Of a stretch of DNA of 64,000 nucleotides, positions 8,915 through 17,158 are shown one piece after another. The notes below the pieces were generated by a model that saw nothing but the letters and a program-made list of their open reading frames with translations, ran no database searches and had not been told where the DNA came from. The stretch lies in assembly GCF_000685965.1 (NCBI RefSeq), contig NZ_JMLE01000012.1:1-64000 (forward strand), in the 5' to 3' direction. The position numbers and the translations under genes are program-made. Origin of the DNA: Arthrobacter sp. UNC362MFTsu5.1 (GTDB taxonomy: Bacteria > Actinomycetota > Actinomycetes > Actinomycetales > Micrococcaceae). How positions within the stretch are numbered: position 1 is the stretch's first letter; every line of letters begins with the position of its first letter.

Positions 8915-10426
8915 CTACGCACCCAGCAGGGCGTTGATGGGACCGCGGGCGAAGTACACCAGGAAGCCGGCGGTGACCACCCACATCAGCGGGTGCACCT
9001 TCCGGATCTTCCCCGAGCAGGCGCTGATGACCGCCCAGGAGATGAAGCCGACGCCGATGCCGTTCGCGATGGAGTAGCTCAGCGGCATCGTGACAATGGT
9101 CAGGAACGCCGGCAGCGCCACGGAGAACTTGCTGAACTTGATCTCGCGGATCTGGGCCATCATCATCGCGCCCACCACCACCAGGGCGGCGGCAGCAACT
9201 TCCAGCGGCACCACGGAGGTGAGCGGGGTCAGGAACATCGAGCCCAGGAACAGCACGCCCGTCACCACGGAGGCCAGCCCGGTGCGGGCGCCCTCCCCGA
9301 TGCCCGCCGCGGAATCGATGTACACGGTGTTGGACGAACCGGACGTCGCGCCGCCGGCGACGGCTCCCAGGCCTTCGACAATAAAGGCCGACTTCAGCCG
9401 CGGGAACGTGCCGTCCTTGTGCGCCACGCCGGCGCTCTTGGCCAGGCCGGTCATGGTGCCCATGGCGTCGAAGAAGTTGGTGAACACCAGCGTGAACACC
9501 AGCATGGTCGCGGCGAGCCCGCCGATCCGGCCGAAGGCGCCGAACAGGTCGAACTGGCCCACCAGGGACAGGTCCGGGGCGGACACCAGGTGGCCGGAGA
9601 GGACAGGGGTGTTCAGGTGCCAGCCGCCGGGGTTGCCCGCGCTGCCGGGGCCGATCTTCATCACGGCCTCAACCACGGCCGCCAGTGCGGTGGTGGCCAC
9701 GATGCCGATCAGCAGGCCTCCCTGCACCTTCCGGGCCACGAGGACTCCCATGACCAGCAGGCCCACAATGAACACCAGGGTGGGAACCGAGGTGATGGAT
9801 CCGTTGTCGCCCAGCTGGACCGGAGGACCGGCCGTGGTGGCCCGGACAAAGCCGGAATCCACGAATCCGATGAAGGCGATGAACAGGCCGATGCCCACCG
9901 TGATGGCGGCCTTCAGTTCCTTGGGGACTGCCCGGAAGATGGCCGTCCGGGCGCCGGTGACACCGAACAGGACGATCAGGATGCCGTTGATGACCACCAG
10001 GCCCATGGCCTCGGCCCAGGTAACCTCCTGGATCACGGCCACGGCCAGGAAGGAGTTGATGCCCAGCCCGGCCGCGAGCCCGAAGGGCAGGTTGGCGATC
10101 AGCCCGAACAGGATGGTCATAACGCCGGCGGTGAGGCCGGTGACGGCACCCACCTGTGCTGCGGACAGCCAGCCGCCGGCAACATCGGTGGGGGCGTTGT
10201 CCGCGCTGAAGCCGCCAAGGATCAGCGGGTTCAGGATGACGATGTAGGCCATGGTGAAGAACGTGACCAGGCCGCCGCGCACCTCGCGGGCCACAGTGGA
10301 ACCGCGCTTGGTGATGTCGAAGAAACGGTCCAGGAAAGCGTTCGTCGGCTGCGGGCGCTTGGGGGCGGCAGGCTGTTGCCCGTTGCCTTGCGGATGTCCG
10401 CCCGTGGTGGTGTCCAGGATTGTCAT
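8915..10426 (-). CDS. NCS2/AzgA-type purine permease
   Basis: A 503-residue multi-pass membrane protein (about 12-14 hydrophobic segments) of the AzgA-like branch of nucleobase permeases, which import adenine, guanine and hypoxanthine with protons. Family signatures are FFTMAYIVILNPLIL near the first membrane segment, GLAAGLGINSFLA, and TSGSSNTVYIDSAAGIGEGARTG in the middle of the protein. Start ATG 10426 with GGTGG upstream; a GTG at 10435 in frame is possible. It follows guanine deaminase at very short distance, so import of guanine and its deamination are probably co-expressed. A gap of 218 bases without visible genes separates it from xdhC. Confidence 0.9.
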   Translation of the reverse strand: MTILDTTTGGHPQGNGQQPAAPKRPQPTNAFLDRFFDITKRGSTVAREVRGGLVTFFTMAYIVILNPLILGGFSADNAPTDVAGGWLSAAQVGAVTGLTAGVMTILFGLIANLPFGLAAGLGINSFLAVAVIQEVTWAEAMGLVVINGILIVLFGVTGARTAIFRAVPKELKAAITVGIGLFIAFIGFVDSGFVRATTAGPPVQLGDNGSITSVPTLVFIVGLLVMGVLVARKVQGGLLIGIVATTALAAVVEAVMKIGPGSAGNPGGWHLNTPVLSGHLVSAPDLSLVGQFDLFGAFGRIGGLAATMLVFTLVFTNFFDAMGTMTGLAKSAGVAHKDGTFPRLKSAFIVEGLGAVAGGATSGSSNTVYIDSAAGIGEGARTGLASVVTGVLFLGSMFLTPLTSVVPLEVAAAALVVVGAMMMAQIREIKFSKFSVALPAFLTIVTMPLSYSIANGIGVGFISWAVISACSGKIRKVHPLMWVVTAGFLVYFARGPINALLGA

Positions 10427-10440
10427 CTCAGCCACCGGCC

Positions 10441-10935
10441 CTAGTAGTCAATCCTGGAGTCGAGCGTATTCCAGGTGTTGAAGGGTTCGAGGATCGGCGG
10501 TGCCTGCGGGTCGTCGAGTTCCAGCTTGGCCACCGGCATGAGCGCGTCGCGCCCGCCGTTTTCGAAGTACTCGTAGAACACGGCGTCGTCGAAACCCACG
10601 GACGCGGCGTCGTGCCGGTCCGCCGCAAACACCACCCGCTCCACCCTGGCCCACAGCGCTGACGCCAGGCACATGGGGCACGGCTCGCAGCTGGTGTAGA
10701 GGGTTGCGCCGGTGAGGTCGAACGTGCCCAGCTCGCTGCAGGCGCGGCGGATGGCCGTGACTTCGGCGTGGGCTGTGGGGTCATTCGTGGCGGTGACGCG
10801 GTTGACGCCGCCGAACGTTTTTCCGTCTGCCGTGACGATGACGGCGCCGAACGGGCCGCCGCTGTTCAGGACGTTGGCCGTGGCCAACCTGATTGATTTG
10901 GCCAGGTAATCCTGGGCCGTGACGGTGGTACTCAT
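10441..10935 (-). CDS. guaD: Guanine deaminase, cytidine-deaminase fold
   Basis: A 164-residue zinc deaminase that converts guanine to xanthine. The zinc-binding motifs are THAEVTAIR (His and catalytic Glu) and SCEPCPMC. The order of segments, including NDPTAHAEVTAIR, LYTSCEPCPMC and GFDDAVFY, closely follows Bacillus subtilis GuaD as I remember it, which argues against a tRNA adenosine deaminase. Start ATG 10935 has GGGAG seven bases upstream; the long upstream open frame has no support. First gene of the minus-strand purine operon, divergent from 8-oxoguanine deaminase across a 408-base control region. Confidence 0.9.
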   Translation of the reverse strand: MSTTVTAQDYLAKSIRLATANVLNSGGPFGAVIVTADGKTFGGVNRVTATNDPTAHAEVTAIRRACSELGTFDLTGATLYTSCEPCPMCLASALWARVERVVFAADRHDAASVGFDDAVFYEYFENGGRDALMPVAKLELDDPQAPPILEPFNTWNTLDSRIDY

Positions 10936-11343
10936 GATGCGACTCCCTTTGCTGGGAAGCCGGTACGCCGAGGTGGGACGAAATGGCCAGATGCGACGGT
11001 TACCAGGCTTCAGCATGTGCTTTTGAAGGTTAAGTTGCGCCTGGTAGATAGCTTCCCCGGAGTCCGGGGGCCCGCCTTTGGCAAAATCGAGATTAGCACC
11101 GGAACGTGAGCTGCGCCATAGGTTTTGGAAAGTTAATTTCGTGATGTGAAATTGCGTCGGCCTGGCGGGGCCCCGGAAGGGGCCGCAGGCTGTCACAATC
11201 CAGTGCGTTGACGCGGCGCTTCCCGCCGTCCTACGCTGATGCCCAACCGGCGCCCGCTTTAGCCTGCGCCGGGAGCCTGGATCAGCAGACAGGCCCTCAC
11301 TGAGCTGGCATTTCATCCGCACGCTCAGACAGGAATCCCGTTT
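10936..11343. promoter_or_regulatory. Divergent control region, guaD / 8-oxoguanine deaminase
   Basis: 408 bases with no credible gene. They hold two related sequences, TTTTGAAGGTTAAG at 11021-11034 and TTTTGGAAAGTTAAT at 11123-11137, and an inverted repeat AATTTC-N7-GAAATT at 11135-11153. The reverse complement of the second contains GAAATTAACTTT, close to GAAAATAACTTT in the element at 14238. These are candidate operators for a purine-responsive regulator; the regulator is not identified. Confidence 0.5.
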
Positions 11344-12708
11344 ATGGCTACCCAACCCTCCGCACACCGGCTCTGGATCCGGAATCCGCTCGCGGCCTTT
11401 ACCGCCAACACCCTGGACGCCTCCGGCGGCATCGTGGTGAGCGGCGGAGTCATCACGGAAGTGCTTGCCGCCGGCCAGCTACCGTCCGCGCCCTGCCAGG
11501 AAACGTTCGACGCCGGCAGCCACGTCCTGCTGCCCGGCCTGATCAACACGCACCACCACTTTTACCAAACGCTTACGCGTGCCTGGGGTCCGGTGGCCAA
11601 CGCCCCGCTGTTCCCGTGGTTGCAGAACCTGTACCCGGTCTGGGCGCGGCTGACGCCGCGGGACCTGGAACTGGCCACCACTGTTGCGCTCGCGGAGCTG
11701 CTGCTCTCCGGCTGCACCACCGCAGCGGACCACCACTACCTTTTCCCGGACGGCATGGAGGACGCCATCGACATCGAGGTCCGCGCGGTGCGGGAGCTGG
11801 GCATGCGGGCCACGCTCACCCGCGGCTCCATGACGCTCGGGGAGGACGACGGCGGGCTGCCGCCGCAGTCCACCGTCCAGGCGCCGGAGGTCATCCTGGC
11901 CGACAGCGAGCGGCTGATCCGCGAGTACCACGAGCGCGGCGACGGCGCCGTGATCCAGATTGCCCTGGCCCCGTGTTCACCGTTTTCCGTGACGAAAGAG
12001 ATCATGGCCGAGAGCGCCTTGCTCGCCGAGCGGCACGACGTCCGGCTGCACACGCACCTGGCCGAAACCCTGGACGAGGAGGACTTCTGCCGGGAGATGT
12101 TCGGCCTGCGCACGGTGGAGTACCTGGAGAGCGTGGGCTGGCTGACGGACCGGACCTGGCTGGGCCACGGCATTCATTTCAGCGACGCGGAAATCGCCGC
12201 GCTGGGAGCCGCGGGCACCGCCGTCGCGCATTGCCCCACCTCCAACATGCGGCTGGCCTCAGGCACGGCGCGTGTGCTGGAACTGGAGGACGCTGGAGTC
12301 CCGGTGGGGCTGGGAGTGGACGGATCGGCGTCGAACGATGCCTCCAACATGATCCTGGAGGCGCGGCAGGCGCTGTACCTGCAGCGGCTGCGCTACGGCG
12401 CGCAGGTGCCGGTGGAGCGTGCGCTGGGCTGGGCGACGCGGGGCTCGGCGGCGGTACTGGGCCGCGGTGATCTGGGGCAGCTGGCGCCGGGGATGCAGGC
12501 GGACCTGGCCCTGTTCAGACTCGACGAGCTGCGGTTCTCCGGCAGCCACGATCCGGTGGCCGCGCTCCTGCTGTGCGCGGCAGACCGGGCAGACCGGGTG
12601 ATGGTGGGCGGCCAGTGGCGGGTGGTGGACGGGCAGATTCCGGGACTGGATCTTTCTTCGTTGATTGCGAAGCACTCGGCTGCGGCGCGGAAGCTGGTGA
12701 ACGGGTAG
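11344..12708 (+). CDS. 8-oxoguanine deaminase (amidohydrolase superfamily)
   Basis: A 454-residue metal-dependent amidohydrolase of the TrzN/AtzB-like group to which bacterial 8-oxoguanine deaminases belong; the reaction yields urate and ammonia. Metal ligands are visible: His70 and His72 in NTHHHFYQ, a histidine in LHTHLAE, the catalytic His in WLGHGIHF and the Asp in GVDGSASND. Start ATG 11344 is preceded by AGGAA. Because its product is urate, it joins the xanthine dehydrogenase branch immediately before uricase. Annotations as hydroxydechloroatrazine ethylaminohydrolase or guanine deaminase are the main alternatives; guanine is already covered by the guaD gene opposite. Confidence 0.83.
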   Translation: MATQPSAHRLWIRNPLAAFTANTLDASGGIVVSGGVITEVLAAGQLPSAPCQETFDAGSHVLLPGLINTHHHFYQTLTRAWGPVANAPLFPWLQNLYPVWARLTPRDLELATTVALAELLLSGCTTAADHHYLFPDGMEDAIDIEVRAVRELGMRATLTRGSMTLGEDDGGLPPQSTVQAPEVILADSERLIREYHERGDGAVIQIALAPCSPFSVTKEIMAESALLAERHDVRLHTHLAETLDEEDFCREMFGLRTVEYLESVGWLTDRTWLGHGIHFSDAEIAALGAAGTAVAHCPTSNMRLASGTARVLELEDAGVPVGLGVDGSASNDASNMILEARQALYLQRLRYGAQVPVERALGWATRGSAAVLGRGDLGQLAPGMQADLALFRLDELRFSGSHDPVAALLLCAADRADRVMVGGQWRVVDGQIPGLDLSSLIAKHSAAARKLVNG

Positions 12709-12750
12709 GGGCCCTATGCCCGGGCATCCGTTCGTTGCTAGCGTGACGGA

Positions 12751-13995
12751 ATGAACCCGTCGAAGACTCCGGCCGAGATCCTGGCGATTGACGGCACCGA
12801 GGTTCGCATCTCGAGCCCCGACAAGGTGGTGTTCCCCGAGCCGGGGCTGACGAAGCTCGACCTGGTGCGCTACTACCTCGCGGTCGCGGATGGTGCACTG
12901 CGCGGCGCGGGCGGCCGGCCCATGGTGCTCAAGCGCTTCCCGAAGGGCATCGACGCCGAGCCGTTCTTCCAGAAGCGCGTGCCGGAAAACCATCCCGGTT
13001 TCATCGAGACGGCAACACTGCACTATGCGTCCGGGACATCGGCCGAAGAGGCCGTCATCCGGGATGCCGCAGGCCTTGCCTGGGTGGTGAACCTTGGCTG
13101 CCTCGACCTCAATCCGCATCCCGTGCGCGCCGAGGACCTCGAACATCCCGACGAGCTCCGGGTGGACCTCGATCCGATGCCCGGGGTCGGCTGGTCGCAA
13201 CTGGTCGACGTCGCCTATGTGGCGCGTGAGGTGCTCGACGACGCGGGGCTGGTCGGGTGGCCGAAGACGAGCGGGTCGCGCGGGCTCCACATCCTGGTGC
13301 GCATCGCACCGCAGTGGTCATACCGCGACGTGCGGCTCGCCGCAGAGACGCTCGCCCGCGAGGTGGAGAACCGCGCTCCCGGACTCGCCACCGCGCGGTG
13401 GTGGAAGGAGGAGCGCGGCGAGAGCGTGTTTGTCGATTTCAACCAGAACGCCAAGGACCGCACAGTGGCATCGGCGTACTCGGTCCGGCCGCTGCCCGAT
13501 GCCCGGGTTTCGACGCCGCTCACCTGGGACGAGGTCCGCACCACGCGGCCGGAACAGTTCACGGTGCTCACCGTGCCGGAGCGGTTCGCAGCGGTGGGCG
13601 ACCCGCACGCCGGGATCGACGACGCGGCGGGTTCACTCGACGGGCTTCTGGCGCTGGCAGCACAGCTCGGCCCGGCCGAGAAAGCGCCGCGCAGCGGAGA
13701 CGCCGCAGGCCGCCGGCAGTCGGTGATGCCGCTGATCGAGGTGGCCCGGACCAGGACCAAGTCCGAGGCGCTTGCCGCGCTGGACGAGTGGAAGGCCCGG
13801 CATGCGGACGTTGTCCCGGACCTGCATCCGGCCGACGTACTGGTCGATGGAATGCGCGGCTCAAGCTCGCTCTGGTACCGGGTGCGGGTGAATCTTCAGC
13901 ACGTTCCGGAGGCGGAGCGTCCGCCGCAGGAGGAACTCATCGCCGACTACGACCCCTGGGCGGGCAAGGTGTGGCCGGGGCGTACCGAGTCCTGA
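12751..13995 (+). CDS. ligD: Stand-alone LigD-type polymerase/primase domain protein
   Basis: A 414-residue protein matching the polymerase (PolDom) part of LigD, which fills gaps during non-homologous end joining. The metal-binding pair is in RVDLDPMPG (Asp139, Asp141), and the nucleotide-binding segment TSGSRGLHI is at 173-181; WWKEERGESVFVDFNQNAKDRT is also typical. No ligase or nuclease domain is attached and no Ku gene is in the window. The C-terminal 100 residues beyond the core include EALAALDEWKARH and are of unclear role. It interrupts an otherwise purine-related gene run, which suggests insertion. Symbol given by domain homology only. Confidence 0.88.
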   Translation: MNPSKTPAEILAIDGTEVRISSPDKVVFPEPGLTKLDLVRYYLAVADGALRGAGGRPMVLKRFPKGIDAEPFFQKRVPENHPGFIETATLHYASGTSAEEAVIRDAAGLAWVVNLGCLDLNPHPVRAEDLEHPDELRVDLDPMPGVGWSQLVDVAYVAREVLDDAGLVGWPKTSGSRGLHILVRIAPQWSYRDVRLAAETLAREVENRAPGLATARWWKEERGESVFVDFNQNAKDRTVASAYSVRPLPDARVSTPLTWDEVRTTRPEQFTVLTVPERFAAVGDPHAGIDDAAGSLDGLLALAAQLGPAEKAPRSGDAAGRRQSVMPLIEVARTRTKSEALAALDEWKARHADVVPDLHPADVLVDGMRGSSSLWYRVRVNLQHVPEAERPPQEELIADYDPWAGKVWPGRTES

Positions 13996-14004
13996 GGTCC
14001 GCCG

Positions 14005-14199
14005 CTATGGCCGGCGACGCGGGCCGCCGAAGCCCGGCAGGCCGTGGACCCAGCGCGAGAACCGGCCCGGGACGTGCTCCCGGTCTGCGGGCAGGTAGAA
14101 GTCCGGATCCGTTCCGCCTCCGAGGGGGAGGTAGAACTCCTGGACTGAGGGTGCCGCCGTCTGTGCCGGTGCAACCGGCGTCGTGTCCTGCTGGTACAT
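14005..14199 (-). CDS. Small hypothetical protein
   Basis: A 64-residue protein starting at ATG 14199, directly behind a strong GGAGGAGG ribosome-binding site; the longer upstream start lacks one. It contains two similar short segments, EFYLPLGGG and DFYLPADRE, is Pro/Gly/Arg-rich at the C-terminus and has no signal peptide or membrane segment. I do not recognise the family. Its promoter region carries an element (14238-14277) shared with the IclR/malic-enzyme intergenic region, so it may belong to the purine/glyoxylate regulon. Confidence 0.6.
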   Translation of the reverse strand: MYQQDTTPVAPAQTAAPSVQEFYLPLGGGTDPDFYLPADREHVPGRFSRWVHGLPGFGGPRRRP

Positions 14200-14237
14200 C
14201 TGATCCTCCTCCAAGGTGGTTGATAGCGTTCTTCGAA

Positions 14238-14277
14238 TTTCCACAAAATGGAAAATAACTTTTGCTATGCGAAATAG
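14238..14277. promoter_or_regulatory. Candidate IclR-type operator (copy 1)
   Basis: Begins TTTCCACAAAATGGAAAAT, containing the inverted repeat TTTCCA-N5-TGGAAA, and ends ATGCGAAATAG, which is part of a second repeat GCTAT-N5-ATAGC. Aligned without gaps to 20795-20831 it shares TTTCCACAAA at one end and AT(A/G)CGAAA at the other. It lies 39 bases upstream of the start of the 64-residue protein and 285 bases from uricase. Confidence 0.5.
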
Positions 14278-14372
14278 CGTAGAACGCCCCCTGGCCGTTC
14301 GTCAATGGTTCCGGGCATCGTCGGTCACAATCGGATTTTTCAAGGAGTGATGTACACCACGGCAAAGCTCGG

Positions 14373-14468
14373 CTACGCTTTAAGTCAACTCGTGGCGTAG
14401 GTCACGTAACCTGGGAGCAGCAGGCAGGGTCGTAATGAGCTGGCGTCATTGGATGCCGGCTCTTTTTT
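14373..14468 (+). other. Structured segment ending in an intrinsic terminator, upstream of uricase
   Basis: On the plus strand there is a stem CTACGC/GCGTAG (14373-14400), then AGGT-N6-ACCT (14400-14413), then a GC-rich hairpin 14437-14462 (GAGC..GGC..TC pairing with GA..GCC..GCTC) followed directly by six T. The terminator ends 93 bases before the uricase start codon. It could be the end of a small RNA, a leader/attenuator for uricase, or simply a stop for readthrough from the ligD-like gene. No known riboswitch class was recognised. A CRP/GlxR-like sequence of weak quality is at 14346-14361. Confidence 0.5.
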
Positions 14469-14521
14469 GTTGGGTCGGCTCCATCAGAAACGCGTGCGAA
14501 ACACGCGCTTAATTTCAATGA

Positions 14522-14537
14522 TGGAACCTAGGTTCCA
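14522..14537. promoter_or_regulatory. Perfect palindromic operator candidate before uricase
   Basis: TGGAACCTAGGTTCCA, a perfect 16-base palindrome, ends 24 bases before the uricase start codon. A 13-of-16 match, TGAAACATTGGTTCCA, lies in front of the NCS1 permease at 18119-18134. The TGGAA/TTCCA half-sites fit an IclR-family operator, but the RpiR protein encoded at 17243 is an equal candidate. Confidence 0.55.
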
Positions 14538-14561
14538 CATCACGGAAGTTGGGAACAGACC

Positions 14562-15470
14562 ATGAGCAGCAAAATCATCCTCGGCCAGAACCAGTACGGC
14601 AAGGCCGAAGTCCGGGTTGTAAAAATCACTCGCGACACCGACCGCCACGAGATCGAAGACCTGAACGTCACCTCGCAGCTGCGCGGGGACTTCGCCGCCG
14701 CCCACCTCGAAGGCGACAACAGCCACGTCGTTGCCACGGACACGCAGAAGAACACCATCTACGCGTTTGCCCGTGAAGGCGTCGGCTCACCGGAGGCCTT
14801 CCTCCTGCGGCTGGGCGAGCACTTCACGTCCAGCTTCGACTGGGTCACCGGCGGCCGCTGGGAAGCCGAGTCCTACAGCTGGGAGCGGATCCAGGCCCAC
14901 GGTGCCGAGCACGACCACTCCTTCGTGCGGAAGGGCCAGGAAGTCCGCACGGCCGTCCTGGTCCGCGACGGCGCGGCAGCACACCTCATCTCGGGCCTGA
15001 AGGACCTCACCGTCCTCAAATCCACCCAGTCCGGCTTCGTCGGCTACCCGCGGGACAAGTACACCACCCTGCCGGAAACCACGGACCGCATCCTGGCCAC
15101 GGATGTTTCCGCCCGCTGGCGCTTCAACGCCAACACCGACTACAGCTCGCTCGACTTCAACAAGAGCTACGAAGACGTCAAGAGCCTGCTGCTGGAAGGC
15201 TTCACCGAGAAGTACTCCCACGCCCTTCAGCAGACCCTGTTCGATATGGGCGCCAAGGTCCTGGAAGCACACAGCGAGATCGACGAAATCAAGTTCTCGA
15301 TGCCCAACAAGCACCACTTCCTGGTGGACCTCTCGCCGTTCGGCCTCGACAACCCCAACGAGGTCTTCTTTGCCGCCGACCGCCCGTACGGCCTGATCGA
15401 GGCCACCGTCCAGCGCGAGGACGCCGCCCCGGCGGACATCGCCTGGTCCGGTATCGCCGGCTTCTGCTAA
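14562..15470 (+). CDS. Urate oxidase (uricase)
   Basis: A 302-residue cofactor-free urate oxidase, the usual length for Arthrobacter uricases. It oxidises urate to 5-hydroxyisourate with release of hydrogen peroxide. The catalytic Lys14 in QYGKAEVRV and Thr59-Asp60 in VVATDTQKNTIY match the Lys/Thr/Asp set of characterised uricases, and VLKSTQSGF carries the substrate-binding Gln. Tandem T-fold domains extend to the end; no peroxisomal-type tail is expected. ATG 14562 has GGGAAC upstream. HIU hydrolase and OHCU decarboxylase, often adjacent to uricase, are not next to it or elsewhere in the window. Confidence 0.97.
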   Translation: MSSKIILGQNQYGKAEVRVVKITRDTDRHEIEDLNVTSQLRGDFAAAHLEGDNSHVVATDTQKNTIYAFAREGVGSPEAFLLRLGEHFTSSFDWVTGGRWEAESYSWERIQAHGAEHDHSFVRKGQEVRTAVLVRDGAAAHLISGLKDLTVLKSTQSGFVGYPRDKYTTLPETTDRILATDVSARWRFNANTDYSSLDFNKSYEDVKSLLLEGFTEKYSHALQQTLFDMGAKVLEAHSEIDEIKFSMPNKHHFLVDLSPFGLDNPNEVFFAADRPYGLIEATVQREDAAPADIAWSGIAGFC

Positions 15471-15479
15471 GCCGCACCT

Positions 15480-15528
15480 CGGTGGTTGAGCCTGTCGGGA
15501 CCCCCGGTTTCGACAGGCTCAACCACCG
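15480..15528. repeat. REP-like palindrome, GGTGGTTGAGCCTGTCG type
   Basis: Perfect 18-base inverted repeat: arm CGGTGGTTGAGCCTGTCG, 13-base loop, then the exact complement ending CTCAACCACCG. A decayed further copy (GTTGAGTGAGCCCGTCGAAA) follows at 15536-15555. From memory, this sequence family is dispersed between genes in many actinobacterial genomes. It lies nine bases past the uricase stop and may act as a terminator. Confidence 0.8.
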
Positions 15529-15633
15529 GGCATTCGTTGAGTGAGCCCGTCGAAACCCACCAACGATCCACAACTGTTAGCCAGACACCGTTAGCCAGAC
15601 AAAGACGTCTGCCATGAACCAAGAAAGTCTGCC

Positions 15634-17139
15634 ATGAACACCAAGAAGAAATCCGGCGCTGCAACGGCCGCCACCGGCCGCAAGCAGTCCGACCGCCCCG
15701 AAGACCAGCGGCTGCCCCTCGGAAGCACGTTCGCCTACGGCTTCCAGCACGTGCTCACCATGTACGGCGGCATCATCGCCCCGCCGCTGATCATCGGCGC
15801 AGCCGCCGGCATGTCGTCCCAGGACATCGGCCTGCTGATCGCCGCCTGCCTTTTCGTCGGCGGCCTGGCCACCATTCTCCAGACGGTCGGCATCAGGTTC
15901 TTCGGATCCCAGCTGCCCCTGGTCCAGGGCGTGTCCTTCGCCGGTGTTTCCACGATGGTGGCGATCGTCCACGGCGGCGGCGGGATCCAGGCGGTGTTTG
16001 GCTCGGTGATTGCGGCTTCGCTGATCGGCCTGCTCATCACCCCCCTGTTTTCGAAGATCATCCGCTTCTTCCCGCCGGTGGTCACGGGCACCGTCATCAC
16101 CACCATCGGCCTGACGCTGATGCCGGTCGCGGCCAACTGGGCCATGGGCGGCAACAACAAGGCGCCGAACTACGGCAGCATGGCCAACATCGGCCTTGCC
16201 GCAGCCACCATGGCGATTGTGCTGCTGCTGAGCAAAGTGGGCAACGCCGCCATCTCCCGGCTTTCCATCCTGCTGGCCATGGTGCTCGGCACGGGGATTG
16301 CGTTCGTCTTTGGCATGGCCGATTTCTCCAAGGTGGGCCAGGGCGAAATCGTCGCGTTCCCCACCCCGTTCGCGTTCGGCCCGCCCACGTTCGAAATCGC
16401 CGCGATCATCTCCATGCTGATCGTCATCCTGGTGACGCTCACCGAGACCTCTGCGGACATCATCGCCGTGGGCGAGATCGTGGGCACCAAGGTTGACTCC
16501 AAGCGCATCGGCGACGGCCTGCGGGCGGACATGCTCTCCAGCGCCATCTCCCCGCTGTTCAACTCCTTCACCCAGAGCGCCTTCGCCCAGAACGTGGGCC
16601 TCGTTGCCATCACGGGCGTCAAGAGCCGCTTCGTGGTCAGCGCCGGCGGCCTGATCCTGGTGATCCTGGGCCTCCTGCCGGTTCTTGGCCGGGTGGTCGC
16701 AGCGGTGCCGACGCCCGTCCTGGGCGGCGCCGGCGTCGTACTCTTTGGAACTGTTGCCGCCAGCGGCATCCGGACCCTTGCCAAAGTGGAGTACCGGAAC
16801 AACATGAACCTGATCATCGTGGCGGCGTCCGTGGGCTTCGGCATGATCCCGATCGCTGCGCCGGCGTTCTACGACAAGTTCCCGTCCTGGTTCGGCACCA
16901 TCTTCCACTCGGGCATCAGCTCGGCCGCGGTCATGGCCATCCTGCTGAACCTGCTCTTCAACCACCTCAAGGCCGGCAATTCCGAGAACCAGTCCGTCTT
17001 CGTGGCCGGCACCGGCCGCGTGGTCCGCGAAGAGGACCTCAAGTGCCTGGCCGACGGCGACCGTTACGAGGGCGGCAAGCTGATCGACTGCGACGGCAAG
17101 GAAGTCCCGGTGGAGTCGGCGTCGAAATCTGACCACTAA
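15634..17139 (+). CDS. NCS2 family urate/xanthine permease
   Basis: A 501-residue membrane protein with about 12-14 hydrophobic segments, of the uracil-xanthine permease family (PucJ/UacT-like). Signatures are QLPLVQGVSFAGVS near residue 90, the substrate/proton segment TLTETSADIIAVGEI near residue 270, and FAQNVGLVAITGVKSRFV near residue 325. It would import xanthine or urate for the neighbouring uricase. Start ATG 15634 lacks a clear ribosome-binding site; a 7-codon open frame starting at ATG 15614 ends in TGA overlapping this ATG, which could provide translational coupling. The C-terminal 60 residues are hydrophilic and cytoplasmic. Confidence 0.9.
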   Translation: MNTKKKSGAATAATGRKQSDRPEDQRLPLGSTFAYGFQHVLTMYGGIIAPPLIIGAAAGMSSQDIGLLIAACLFVGGLATILQTVGIRFFGSQLPLVQGVSFAGVSTMVAIVHGGGGIQAVFGSVIAASLIGLLITPLFSKIIRFFPPVVTGTVITTIGLTLMPVAANWAMGGNNKAPNYGSMANIGLAAATMAIVLLLSKVGNAAISRLSILLAMVLGTGIAFVFGMADFSKVGQGEIVAFPTPFAFGPPTFEIAAIISMLIVILVTLTETSADIIAVGEIVGTKVDSKRIGDGLRADMLSSAISPLFNSFTQSAFAQNVGLVAITGVKSRFVVSAGGLILVILGLLPVLGRVVAAVPTPVLGGAGVVLFGTVAASGIRTLAKVEYRNNMNLIIVAASVGFGMIPIAAPAFYDKFPSWFGTIFHSGISSAAVMAILLNLLFNHLKAGNSENQSVFVAGTGRVVREEDLKCLADGDRYEGGKLIDCDGKEVPVESASKSDH

Positions 17140-17158
17140 GCCCGCAGGCGACCCAAGA

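Noticed and set aside
8912-10444. A 510-residue plus-strand open frame
   Set aside because: Complement of the purine permease gene, with the same low-complexity HQGD-rich composition; no known motif.
14346-14361. A CRP/GlxR-like sequence AGTGATGTACACCACG before uricase
   Set aside because: Only 7 of the 10 conserved bases match and no promoter is placed convincingly beside it; kept only as a remark.
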